Shown: positions 41,012 to 48,508 of the stretch, one piece after another | How positions within the stretch are numbered: the first letter of the stretch is position 1 | Layout: every line of letters starts with the position of its first letter | From: Salinibacterium sp. M195 | GTDB taxonomy: Bacteria > Actinomycetota > Actinomycetes > Actinomycetales > Microbacteriaceae | Assembly: GCF_019443965.1 (NCBI RefSeq) | Contig: NZ_CP040814.1 | Span: forward strand, 372,001-436,000 | Length of the DNA stretch: 64,000 bases | Direction: 5' to 3' | Made by a program: the position numbers and the translations under genes | The notes under the pieces: generated by a model | Seen by the model: only the letters and a program-made list of their open reading frames with translations | What the model was told of the DNA's origin: nothing | Database searches by the model: none

Positions 41012-42145
41012 TTAGCGAGCGAGACTCTCCACGATGCGACCGTAAAGTCGTGGCAACCGCGCGGCGAGCGGCACGATTGCTCGGCGCAGCGGTGAGTTGG
41101 CGGCGGCCACAAGGCCGGTCGTGAGCATCCGAAAGTCGCGGGTCACTCGACGCCACTCGCGCTCGTACCGTTCGGGTTCACCGGCGACGATGCACTCGAT
41201 CGCGGCGCGCGCTTCAGCCAGCCCTAAGCGGATGCCCTCCCCCGTGATCGCATCAACGTAGCCGGCGGCGTCGCCCACGAGCAACACTCGACCCGCGCGC
41301 TGCCCGGTGGTGTTCTGCAATAGCGGGCCAGCTCCCCGCACCGTCGAGGCGGGGGATGCATGGCGTAGGCGTTCGGCGAGCACCGGCACACTCGCCAACG
41401 CCTCCTCGAATGACGTTCCGCGCGGGCCCAACACCGCAACACCCACCTCGTTGTCGCCAACCGACGTGACGTACAACTCCGCATTCGGCGCCCAGTGCAC
41501 CTCGACGAGATCAGTCCACGGTGCAACCTCAAAGTGCTGCCGGATGCCGAACCGCCGAGAATCGTGGCGCCTCACGCGGCTAGGGCGCGCGGCCAGGCCG
41601 ACAAGCTCGCGCACCGTGGAGTGCAGGCCATCGCAGCCGAGCATCCACCGCCCCTCGATGGTGCGGCCGTGTTCGAGGTGCGCGGATACCGCGCCGGCGT
41701 TCGCCTTCGCGCCGCCCTGCCCATCTACTCCGCGGTTCGCACTACGGCTCGGGCCAACCACCTGCTCGCCGTCACCAGACTGCTCAATCGCCTCAACCTT
41801 GCCGGTCACGAACTCGACGCCGAGCTCGACCGCGCGTTCGGCGAGCGCCCGGTGCAGTTCGGTGCGACGGACGCCGAGCGCGGCATCCGAAGCGAAGCGG
41901 TGTTCGGCGGTGCGATTGCCATCTTGGTAGCTGATGCCCGCGATCGTGCGCCCGTGCGGGTGCACCCCGAGGGCAGCAAGTTCGGTGACGGCGCCGGGCA
42001 TGACTCCCTCGCCGCAGGCCTTGTCGATCGCGCCGGTGCGGGGTTCGATCACGAGGGCGGTGAGGCCGTGCATCCGCGCGTTGATGGCAGCAGCAAGACC
42101 AATGGGCCCGCCGCCAACGACGATGATGTCGACGACGCCACTCAT
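41012..42145 (-). CDS. FAD-dependent monooxygenase, SrsC-like
   Basis: 377 residues of the geranylgeranyl-reductase/aromatic-hydroxylase group. FAD motif IIVVGGGPIGLAAAINARMHG at the N-terminus, ACGEGVMP, and the second FAD motif GRVLLVGDAAGYVDAITGEGIRLGLAEA. In the Streptomyces griseus srsABC operon the flavoprotein SrsC hydroxylates a methylated alkylresorcinol before quinone formation; the same role is likely here. The ATG at 42145 overlaps the methyltransferase stop as ATGA. Third gene of the operon; its 3' end is convergent with the small lipoprotein gene. A longer frame upstream is not conserved. Confidence 0.82.
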   Translation of the reverse strand: MSGVVDIIVVGGGPIGLAAAINARMHGLTALVIEPRTGAIDKACGEGVMPGAVTELAALGVHPHGRTIAGISYQDGNRTAEHRFASDAALGVRRTELHRALAERAVELGVEFVTGKVEAIEQSGDGEQVVGPSRSANRGVDGQGGAKANAGAVSAHLEHGRTIEGRWMLGCDGLHSTVRELVGLAARPSRVRRHDSRRFGIRQHFEVAPWTDLVEVHWAPNAELYVTSVGDNEVGVAVLGPRGTSFEEALASVPVLAERLRHASPASTVRGAGPLLQNTTGQRAGRVLLVGDAAGYVDAITGEGIRLGLAEARAAIECIVAGEPERYEREWRRVTRDFRMLTTGLVAAANSPLRRAIVPLAARLPRLYGRIVESLAR

Positions 42146-42672
42146 GGCGTCAGTTCGCGCAGGGCCCGGTTTTCGGTCGGGATGCGGAACGCCAGCAGCA
42201 GCACCGCGTTCAGCACGGTGAAGACGATCGCGGTGACCCAGGCGGTGTGCACGAGCGGCAACGCAATGCCCTCGATCGCGACAACGAGATAGTTGGGATG
42301 GGGCAGCCAGGTCAGCTTGTAAGGCCCGCGGTTCTGCACGCGGCCGGCTCCGGGCACCACGATTACGCGGGTGTTCCACTGAGCGCCGAGCGAGTTGATG
42401 ATCCAGTAGCGCGCGGCTTGGCTCAGGAGCGTGATCACGAGCATCGGGATTCCGAGCCACAACAGGAACGGGCGATCGGCGACGATCACTTCAACGACGC
42501 AGGCGATGAGCAGGCCCGTGTGCAGGGCCACCATCCACGGAAAATGCTTCTGCCCATACTCACGGCCGCCACGCTCGAAGGCCGCAGCGGCATTGCGCTT
42601 CGAGATGCGCAGCTCATAGAGGCGTTCCATCCCCGTGCCGAGGACGAGTGCGATGTAGGCGATGACGGTCAT
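42142..42672 (-). CDS. Isoprenylcysteine carboxyl methyltransferase (ICMT)-like methyltransferase, SrsB-like
   Basis: 176 residues, four or five membrane helices, with the ICMT SAM-binding core: NSLGAQWNTRVIVVPGAGRVQNRGPYKLTWLPHPNYLVV, including the conserved RGPY and HPNY. In type III PKS operons such as srsABC and bpsAB this family O-methylates alkylresorcinols or alkylpyrones. The ATG at 42672 has AAGGAG at 8 nt. It starts 67 nt after the PKS stop and overlaps the flavoprotein start. Its membrane nature suits hydrophobic products. Confidence 0.85.
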   Translation of the reverse strand: MTVIAYIALVLGTGMERLYELRISKRNAAAAFERGGREYGQKHFPWMVALHTGLLIACVVEVIVADRPFLLWLGIPMLVITLLSQAARYWIINSLGAQWNTRVIVVPGAGRVQNRGPYKLTWLPHPNYLVVAIEGIALPLVHTAWVTAIVFTVLNAVLLLAFRIPTENRALRELTP

Positions 42673-42739
42673 GCGCGGGGCTCCTTCAGCTCGATCACGC
42701 TGTCGGCGCAACGGTCACCGAGCTCGGCAGCGCTGCGCA

Positions 42740-43798
42740 TCACGACCATTCCAAGAGAACGAATTCGGCGCTCACTCCGGGGCCGAGAGCGAAGGCGAGA
42801 GCGTGGCTACCGGGGGCTGGTGCCGGGTCGGCGTGCAGAGCATCCGCCAGAACATGCAGCACTGCCGCCGATGACAAGTTGCCGACGCGGGCGAGGCAGT
42901 CCCAACTGCTTTGCAGGTCGCTGCGCTCAAGCCCAAGTGAGCTTTCGAACGCTTCAAGCACTCGAGGACCACCTGGATGCGCGAGCCACGTGTCGATATC
43001 CGCAATCGTCAGTCCGTTACGGCCCAGAAACTCGCTGACCTCGGTCGGAAAACTATTCTGAATCACGTCAGCCACTCCCGCGGTGAGCACGATCTCGAAA
43101 CCGGTGCCGCCCACGTTCCAGCCGATCACATCGTGGCTGTCGGCGATAAACGTGCTGCGGGTGTCAACAATTCGCGGGCCGGGTTCGCTGCGGTTCTCCC
43201 CCACCATGACGACGGCCGCAGCCCCATCACCAAAGAGTCCGGTGGCCACAAAGTTGCCCATCGTTTGGTCGTCGCGCTGCAGGGTGAGCGAACACAGTTC
43301 GACGCTCAACAAAACGCCGACCTCATCCGGATGCCCGACCAAATAGTCATGCACGCGGGCCAAGCCTGCGGCTCCCGCCACACAACCCAAGCCGAACGAG
43401 GGAACCCGTTTCACATCGGGCCGCAGCCCCAACCGCGGAACGAGCAGCGCATCGACCGAGGGTGCCGAAACCCCCGTGACGGAGGTGAAAAAGACGAAGT
43501 CAACATCGCGCGGGGCGAGCCCGGCATCCGTAAGCGCTGTGGTGAGTGCCCGGTCGAGGAGGTCGGTGGCGACGCGGATGAACTCGTCGTTGCTTTCACG
43601 AAAGCTGCCGAGGTCGCGGTAGCGCTCGAGCGGGAGGGCAGTGTGTCGACGCTGGATGCCGCTGGCTCCGTGCATCCGCTCGATGACGGACTGATGCGAG
43701 GGTGTGGCTGACAGTAGCGGCCCCAGCTCGGCAGTGATTTCGGCTTGGGTATAGCTGTAGTCCGGCACGACCGGAGCGACTGCCGCAACTCTGCTCAT
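42740..43798 (-). CDS. Type III polyketide synthase, alkylresorcinol/alkylpyrone type
   Basis: 352 residues, chalcone-synthase superfamily. The Cys-His-Asn triad is visible: C139 in SFGLGCVAGAAGLA, H274 in WLAHPGGPRVL, N307 in ARVGNLSSAAV. The CoA-binding FGDGAAAVVMVG region is normal. It condenses fatty-acyl starter with malonyl-CoA to give phenolic lipids or pyrones. The following ICMT and flavoprotein genes make the set match srsABC, whose product is a methylated alkylresorcinol/quinone that modifies the membrane. The ATG has GGAG 7 nt before it. A leaderless TAGTTT promoter and a 6-codon ORF lie just upstream. Confidence 0.88.
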   Translation of the reverse strand: MSRVAAVAPVVPDYSYTQAEITAELGPLLSATPSHQSVIERMHGASGIQRRHTALPLERYRDLGSFRESNDEFIRVATDLLDRALTTALTDAGLAPRDVDFVFFTSVTGVSAPSVDALLVPRLGLRPDVKRVPSFGLGCVAGAAGLARVHDYLVGHPDEVGVLLSVELCSLTLQRDDQTMGNFVATGLFGDGAAAVVMVGENRSEPGPRIVDTRSTFIADSHDVIGWNVGGTGFEIVLTAGVADVIQNSFPTEVSEFLGRNGLTIADIDTWLAHPGGPRVLEAFESSLGLERSDLQSSWDCLARVGNLSSAAVLHVLADALHADPAPAPGSHALAFALGPGVSAEFVLLEWS

Positions 43799-43815
43799 TC
43801 AGCGACTCCGCTCAT
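43795..43815 (-). CDS. Possible 6-codon leaderless ORF coupled to the type III PKS gene
   Basis: ATG AGC GGA GTC GCT GAA TGA reads MSGVAE. Its stop overlaps the PKS ATG as ATGA and it lies 6 nt after a TAGTTT -10, so if transcribed from there it would be the first thing translated. The sequence CTGAATGAGC is duplicated at the two ATGs. Function, if any, unknown. Confidence 0.35.
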   Translation of the reverse strand: MSGVAE

Positions 43816-43821
43816 TCAGTG

Positions 43822-43827
43822 AAACTA
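43822..43827 (-). promoter_or_regulatory. -10 element TAGTTT upstream of the type III PKS operon
   Basis: TAGTTT lies 6 nt before the mini-ORF ATG and 23 nt before the PKS ATG, so the transcript would have a short leader that contains the GGAG ribosome-binding site. Confidence 0.4.
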
Positions 43828-43854
43828 TCACGCAGCGAGGCCAGAAACCCGAGG

Positions 43855-44391
43855 TCACGCACCGAGGTTGCGGCCGTCGTTGCGGCGGTAGGCACGCCAG
43901 GCGCGCCACGCTCCGGTAGACCAGAGGGCCCAGAGAACGAGCACCGGCTGGAACGGCATCCGGATCCAGCGCTTGAGGTCAGTGTCGAGGCCGAGCGAGT
44001 CGACGTGGTTCACGAGCTGCGAGATGTTGCCGGGGTAGATCGCGATGAAGAACGCGGCGGCAACCCAGCCGACCTGCGGGCGGTACTTCTTGGCGAAGAT
44101 GAGCGCAGTGCCGAGAGCAATCTCTACGACACCGGATGCGACGACCACAAAGTCTTGGTCGAACGGTTGCCAATCGGGCACCTGCGCCTGAAAGTCTTGG
44201 CGCGCAAAAGTGAGGTGGCTGATGCCGGCGAACACGAGGGAGGCACCGAGCGCAATTCGCCCGATGCGGCGGCCGATGCGGCTAGCGCGGGATGGTTCGT
44301 CGGGCGCGGTTGAATCTCTGACCGAGGCGACGTCGATCTGTTCGTTCGGTTTGGACGGCTCAGTCGAATCGTTGGCCGCTGGTGTTTTCAT
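43855..44391 (-). CDS. DoxX-like membrane protein
   Basis: 178 residues with four membrane helices after a hydrophilic 45-residue N-terminus. The segment GRIALGASLVFAGISHLTFARQDFQAQVPDW, then VVVASGVVEIALGTALIFAKKYRPQVGWVAAAFFIAIYPGNISQLV, is typical of the DoxX/MauE-like superfamily. Function unknown; DoxX proteins are linked to membrane redox and stress. It lies 56 bp upstream of the PKS gene and may be read through into it. The second of two consecutive ATGs was chosen because TATGGT is 6 nt before it. Confidence 0.75.
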   Translation of the reverse strand: MKTPAANDSTEPSKPNEQIDVASVRDSTAPDEPSRASRIGRRIGRIALGASLVFAGISHLTFARQDFQAQVPDWQPFDQDFVVVASGVVEIALGTALIFAKKYRPQVGWVAAAFFIAIYPGNISQLVNHVDSLGLDTDLKRWIRMPFQPVLVLWALWSTGAWRAWRAYRRNDGRNLGA

Positions 44392-44397
44392 CATCTG

Positions 44398-44403
44398 ACC
44401 ATA
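44398..44403 (-). promoter_or_regulatory. -10 element TATGGT, leaderless start of the DoxX-like gene
   Basis: TATGGT, 6 nt, then the ATG at 44391 on the minus strand; the upstream ATG at 44394 would be too close. Confidence 0.45.
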
Positions 44404-44441
44404 CTGTCTGGCTGGGCTTGAAAACTGCCGAGTAACAAGCC

Positions 44442-44470
44442 GCGGCTCCCACCCGTGAGGTGAGAGCCGC
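44442..44470 (-). terminator. Hairpin downstream of the alcohol dehydrogenase gene
   Basis: Arms GCGGCTCCCACC (44442-44453) and GGTGAGAGCCGC (44459-44470). In the minus-strand RNA all 12 pairs form with one G-U. It is 55 bp after the stop; a weak U-tract follows. Confidence 0.6.
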
Positions 44471-44525
44471 AGCCTTCGCGGTGTGCGGTGTGCGGTGCGC
44501 GAGCAGCAGGGTGCCGATTCGCAGA

Positions 44526-45563
44526 TTATGGAATGAGCACCGCACGGCCGGTAATGCGCCCAGCTTCGAGGTCATCGAATGCTGTCTGGAAGTCAGCCAG
44601 CGGGTACTTCGTGATCTCTACGCCGAGCTTGCCCTGCTGGGCGAGTGCGATCACCTGGAGTTGATCAGCACGCGTTCCGCCATACGACAGTTGAACGTCG
44701 GCACCCCACGGGAGGGCCTGGCCGACACCCACGAAGTAGTCGAATTTTCCGCCACCGAGGCCCACGAAGCGGAGCATTCCACCGGGGGCGATTACCGCCG
44801 TGGCAAGGTCAACGGTGGGCTGAACTCCGACAAAGTCGAAGACGGCATCCGCACCGTACTGGTTTGTCTCGTCGAGGATGCGTTGGGCAGCAGCGCTGTC
44901 GCTCTTGAGCACCAGGTCGGCGCCGAGGTTGCGCGCAAGTTCGAGTCGCGCGTCGTCAGTGTCGAGAGCGATGATTCGGGCTCCCGTAGTTGCCTTGAGA
45001 ATCTGCAGGCCGAGGTGACCGAGGCCGCCAATGCCGATCACTACGGCGGTCGAGCCGGGAGTGAGGCGCGAACGCGCACTGTTGATGGCGTGCATGGGGG
45101 TGACGCCAGCATCCGCGAGGGGTGCCGCTTGAATGGGGTCGAGGTCACCAATCTTGTCGAGGTGACGGGCCTTCACGACCATGTACTCAGCCATGGCCCC
45201 GTCTGGGCCGAGACCCGGGGTGGTGGGGAATTGCATCCGGCTACCGTTGACTTCGCACTCGTTGTCGCGACCTTCAACGCACGAGCGGCAGTGGCCACAC
45301 GCCCAGACAACGCTGATGAGAACGGCGTCGCCCGTGCTGTAACCCTCGAGCGCGGAGCCGACTTTCTCAACCCAGCCGGCACCTTCGTGACCGACGGTTC
45401 CGCCGAAGAAGGGCCACTCTTCGCCCATGTGGAGAACGTGGAGGTCGGAGTGGCAGAGACCAGCACCCGCTACCTTGACCAAAATCTCATCGGGACCAAT
45501 TTCCGGTACCGGAATGTCTTGAAGTTCCATCTTGCCTGGGCTTACGAGCTTCACTGCTTGCAT
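44526..45563 (-). CDS. Zinc-dependent alcohol dehydrogenase (NAD(P)-dependent)
   Basis: 345 residues of the medium-chain dehydrogenase family. Catalytic zinc ligands in GLCHSDLHV and GHEGAGWVEKV; structural zinc in CGHCRSCVEGRDNEC (four Cys); Rossmann motif VVIGIGGLGHLGLQILKA. The family oxidises primary or secondary alcohols or reduces aldehydes. The ATG at 45563 gives MQAVKLVSPGKMELQDIPVPE, the usual opening, with GAGGA upstream; a longer frame to 45635 runs into the operator and was rejected. It is divergent from a TetR regulator; a 22-bp palindrome lies between them. Confidence 0.9.
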   Translation of the reverse strand: MQAVKLVSPGKMELQDIPVPEIGPDEILVKVAGAGLCHSDLHVLHMGEEWPFFGGTVGHEGAGWVEKVGSALEGYSTGDAVLISVVWACGHCRSCVEGRDNECEVNGSRMQFPTTPGLGPDGAMAEYMVVKARHLDKIGDLDPIQAAPLADAGVTPMHAINSARSRLTPGSTAVVIGIGGLGHLGLQILKATTGARIIALDTDDARLELARNLGADLVLKSDSAAAQRILDETNQYGADAVFDFVGVQPTVDLATAVIAPGGMLRFVGLGGGKFDYFVGVGQALPWGADVQLSYGGTRADQLQVIALAQQGKLGVEITKYPLADFQTAFDDLEAGRITGRAVLIP

Positions 45564-45624
45564 ATGCTGAATCCTCTCTAGGGGCGAGGCTGAGGTTTGT
45601 AGCCTCGCGTTAACCCTATCCGTT

Positions 45625-45646
45625 CTATCTGACAAGTGTCAGATAG
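45625..45646. promoter_or_regulatory. TetR-type operator palindrome
   Basis: Perfect palindrome: CTATCTGACA (45625-45634), AG, TGTCAGATAG (45637-45646). It overlaps the -35 of tetR (near 45637-45642) and a TTGTCA -35-like element of the alcohol dehydrogenase on the minus strand (45630-45635), so one repressor could shut off both genes. Confidence 0.75.
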
Positions 45647-45659
45647 TGGTCTATTCCGC

Positions 45660-45665
45660 TACAGT
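45660..45665 (+). promoter_or_regulatory. -10 element TACAGT, leaderless start of the tetR gene
   Basis: TACAGT, 6 nt, then the ATG at 45672. A 17-bp spacer leads back to TGTCAG inside the palindrome, suggesting autoregulation. Confidence 0.5.
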
Positions 45666-45671
45666 TCTCAG

Positions 45672-46355
45672 ATGGATGCTCGCACTCGCCGCTCTCGCGA
45701 TGCTCTCGTCGCGGCGGCCTACGCTCTAGCGGAGCAGCGCGACATTGCCACCATCTCTGTCACCGACATCACCAACGCCTCGGGCATCAGTCGAGACACC
45801 TTCTACCGTCACGCCAGCGACCCCGTCGACCTCATCGCGAACGCTCTGCACGCGGAATTGGCAGAGGCCCTTGGCGAATTCGGGGATCTCCTGACACCCG
45901 ATGCACAGACACTGCCTGCGTCGGAGGCAATGGCGGTGTCTGCCGGCTCCGGCACCGGCTCAGACCGCAGCAGTGGCAGCAGCGCCTCCGACACCGCGAG
46001 CACAGCGCACCACGTTTTCGTCGGCCCCACTCGCGTCTTCCTCACCCACGTGCGCACCCACGCGACGCTTTATCGGATGGCGGCGAGTGGCAGTCTCAGC
46101 GGCAGGCTGCGGTCGGTACTCATTGAGCCGGCACGGGAAATCCTTGCAGCCCATCTTCGGCGGCATCCCGAAATTGTGCCTGCTGATCTCGCCCCGCTCT
46201 CAGCAACCACTTTTGCGATGGCCGTCGCGTATGCCGCCGGGGGAACCGTCGCCGCAGCAGAAGCCTGGCTGGTTACGGGAGACCTCGATGACCTCGAGGG
46301 CGCGGTGCATGCGGTGCTCGCCGCGAGCCCACAATGGTGGGGCACGCGCGACTAG
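45672..46355 (+). CDS. TetR/AcrR family transcriptional regulator
   Basis: 227 residues. The N-terminal HTH is MDARTRRSRDALVAAAYALAEQRDIATISVTDITNASGISRDTFYRHASDPVDLIANAL-like: a complete TetR helix-turn-helix at about residues 22-50. The C-terminal ligand-binding part is divergent, with a low-complexity Ser/Gly stretch near residues 85-105. The start at 45672 is preferred over 45636 because the latter lies in the operator. It likely represses the divergent alcohol dehydrogenase and itself; the inducer could be an aldehyde or alcohol, but this is inference. Confidence 0.85.
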   Translation: MDARTRRSRDALVAAAYALAEQRDIATISVTDITNASGISRDTFYRHASDPVDLIANALHAELAEALGEFGDLLTPDAQTLPASEAMAVSAGSGTGSDRSSGSSASDTASTAHHVFVGPTRVFLTHVRTHATLYRMAASGSLSGRLRSVLIEPAREILAAHLRRHPEIVPADLAPLSATTFAMAVAYAAGGTVAAAEAWLVTGDLDDLEGAVHAVLAASPQWWGTRD

Positions 46356-46448
46356 CCCCCACAGGGCACACTGGTTGCGCAAGCGAAGCCGCGCCTCATC
46401 CGCCTCACGACTTCTTCGACGACCCGGCGCTTTCGGTGCTTTTCGGAG

Positions 46449-46604
46449 CTATTTACTCGTGCCGTCATCAACGACGCGTGGCGGGCCCTCGGGGTGAGGG
46501 GTTCCACCCTCGTTTACCCAGTCGTCAATTTCGTCAGCATCTTCTCGTGGGATCGGTCGTGAACGCCCAAACATCGACCGAACTTTGTCTGCGAACTTAC
46601 CCAT
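46449..46604 (-). CDS. Small acidic protein, 51 residues, leaderless
   Basis: A short frame from an ATG at 46604: MGKFADKVRSMFGRSRPI, then DADEIDDWVNEGG, and a tail RVVDDGTSK ending in TAG. It is not in any family I know. Support: a perfect TACAAT -10 lies 7 nt upstream; codon use is normal; charge is patterned (basic N-terminal third, acidic centre); and it fills an otherwise empty 313-bp gap (46356-46668) downstream of the MFS gene. In-frame ATGs at 46622 and 46613 also exist. It may act on the membrane or be a stress peptide; unknown. Confidence 0.5.
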   Translation of the reverse strand: MGKFADKVRSMFGRSRPIPREDADEIDDWVNEGGTPHPEGPPRVVDDGTSK

Positions 46605-46611
46605 GTCTCGC

Positions 46612-46617
46612 ATTGTA
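46612..46617 (-). promoter_or_regulatory. -10 element TACAAT of the 51-residue gene
   Basis: TACAAT, 7 nt, then the ATG at 46604. This matches the MFS promoter at 36506 exactly. Confidence 0.5.
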
Positions 46618-46668
46618 GCCATCGAACTGTGAAGCTCAGCGGAAAGAAGGCGATGGTCATGGAACGCT

Positions 46669-47859
46669 TTAGTGCGCTGAGCCGGGAGCCTGCCGCGGCC
46701 CGAAAATCACAAACATCACGGCGACGATGATCGCCCACGCCGGATACGTCAGCCACACCCATTCGGCCCCGGGTTCGCCGGAGTCGGCGAGCGCGTAAAT
46801 CACCCCGGCCGAGCCACTGCCGACCGCGCCACCAATCGCGTTGGCGAGGCCCTGCACTCCGAAGTAGCTGGCGACGGAACCGTCGGGCGCAAAGCGCGAA
46901 ACGGTGGCGTTGAGCACGGGCTGCACAAGCATCTGCCCGACGATAAACACGGCGACGCCCACGAGCATCCCGACCAGATCCGTCGACAGCCCCATGAGCC
47001 CGACGCCTACGCCGAGGCACGCGGTAGCGCACGCGAGGGTGATGCGGTCGGGCAGGAATCGATTAGCGGCGCCGGTGAGCGGCAGCATCGTGATCACCAT
47101 CACAATCGCGGCGCCAGAGTAGATGAAGCCGAGGTCGGAGGGGCCAGACGTGAACTCGGCTGCCCGGAACGGGATCACGAGATAGAACTGGGCGATGAGC
47201 ACCGCGGTACCCGCGACGAGCGCGCAATAACGGAGGAACGCGGCATCCGCGAAGGCCACCCTCAAACGCGGTGGCGTGCGAGCCCGTTCTTCATCGCTCG
47301 GGTGCGGCAAACCGAAGGCGCTGATGATGAACGCGATCACGAACATCCCGGCCGCCGACAAACTCACGAACGCAAAGTCGGCACCGGCAAGAAAACCACC
47401 GATGATGGGGCCAACGATGAAGCCGACGTTGCTCACGACCTCGCGCGTCGAATACACCCGCACCCGGTCGGCGCCGGTCGTGAGAGCCGCATAGGCTGAA
47501 TAGCTTGCGGGGTGAAAGAGGGCGCCACCCAAACCGGTGAGGATCGACGCGACCACGAGCAGCGGAATCGACTCGACGGTGCCGAGCATCGCAAATCCCA
47601 GCGCCCGAACCAGCACCCCGATCAGGATGGCGCGGCGAAAGTTGATGCGGTCGGCAACCCACCCGGCGATCGGCATCATCCCGTTTTGGGCTGCCGTGCG
47701 CAGCGCCGTGAGGGCAGCGACGACCGCAATCGTGAGGGTCAGATCTTGCAGAAAATGATATGCCAGCAGCGGCACAAGCATGTAAAAACCGACGGCCATC
47801 GTGAAGGTATCGCCATAGAGAACCTTCAGCGCAAACGAGATCGGCGGGCGCTTCGCCAC
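46669..47859 (-). CDS. Major facilitator superfamily transporter of the polysaccharide locus
   Basis: 396 residues with 12 membrane helices. The motif A-like loops are PIAGWVADRINFRRAILIG and, in the second half, LPLTGAANRFLPDRITLACA. FHPASYSAYAALT and VRVYSTREVVSNVGFIVGPIIGGFL are typical of MFS proteins of the sugar/drug efflux type. The GTG at 47859 has AGGATTAGGGG upstream. It is the last gene of the LacI-controlled operon and follows the YesL-like gene by 4 nt. It may export or import a degradation product; the substrate is unknown. Confidence 0.82.
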   Translation of the reverse strand: MAKRPPISFALKVLYGDTFTMAVGFYMLVPLLAYHFLQDLTLTIAVVAALTALRTAAQNGMMPIAGWVADRINFRRAILIGVLVRALGFAMLGTVESIPLLVVASILTGLGGALFHPASYSAYAALTTGADRVRVYSTREVVSNVGFIVGPIIGGFLAGADFAFVSLSAAGMFVIAFIISAFGLPHPSDEERARTPPRLRVAFADAAFLRYCALVAGTAVLIAQFYLVIPFRAAEFTSGPSDLGFIYSGAAIVMVITMLPLTGAANRFLPDRITLACATACLGVGVGLMGLSTDLVGMLVGVAVFIVGQMLVQPVLNATVSRFAPDGSVASYFGVQGLANAIGGAVGSGSAGVIYALADSGEPGAEWVWLTYPAWAIIVAVMFVIFGPRQAPGSAH

Positions 47860-47863
47860 TCCC

Positions 47864-48508
47864 CTAATCCTGTTCGTCGTTGACGGTAGGCTTCGGCCCC
47901 CAGGCCCGCACGCCCACGTAGACCGGCAGCGCGATCGCAGCGAAGGGCGCAATCGTCGGCAGCAGAATCGACACCACGAGAGTCACTGCAACCGTGAACG
48001 AGACGAAGAGTGCGCGACGCGGATGCTGCAGCATCAACACGAACCCCTCCCGAACCCAGGTGCGAGCATCCGCTTCCGGGCTGAGGGTCGCTGCAGCAGT
48101 CGTGGCGACGAAGAGCACGCACACGCCGGCAGCCACCGGGATGACGGCGGCGCTCAGCATCAGCGCAATCGAGCCGCCGCCCTGGGCCAGTTGGTACGCC
48201 AAGAACACGCCATCGCCGACCATGATCGCGAACACCACGGTCGCAACGATGCCGAGGCCAAGCGTGCGCCGCCACGTGTCGCGAAACTCCCGGAAGGTGT
48301 TCGTGAAGACCTTGTCGTCGTTGTCGACAATCCAGCGAGCAAAGGCTCGAGCGAGAGCGATCGCAGCCGGAAGCACCGTGATGATGCCGAGCGAGAGAAC
48401 CAGCACCGCAAGCGAACCCAGAAAGATGTTGCCCGGGTAGGTGAGCGCGGTCAGCATGCTGCGCTCCCACCGCGGCGTGCGGCGCTTGGTTCTCTTCGGC
48501 TGGCTCAT
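47864..48508 (-). CDS. YesL-like (DUF624) membrane protein
   Basis: 214 residues with about five membrane helices. SMLTALTYPGNIFLGSLAVLVLSLGIITVLPAAIALARAF, then WIVDNDDKVFTNTFREFRDTWRRT and LMLQHPRRALFVSFTVAVTLVVSILLPTIAPF, are typical of the YesL/DUF624 family. YesL genes sit in carbohydrate-utilisation operons in Bacillus and actinobacteria; the biochemical role is not known. It overlaps the heparinase-like gene as ATGA, in a chain of translationally coupled genes. Confidence 0.8.
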   Translation of the reverse strand: MSQPKRTKRRTPRWERSMLTALTYPGNIFLGSLAVLVLSLGIITVLPAAIALARAFARWIVDNDDKVFTNTFREFRDTWRRTLGLGIVATVVFAIMVGDGVFLAYQLAQGGGSIALMLSAAVIPVAAGVCVLFVATTAAATLSPEADARTWVREGFVLMLQHPRRALFVSFTVAVTLVVSILLPTIAPFAAIALPVYVGVRAWGPKPTVNDEQD

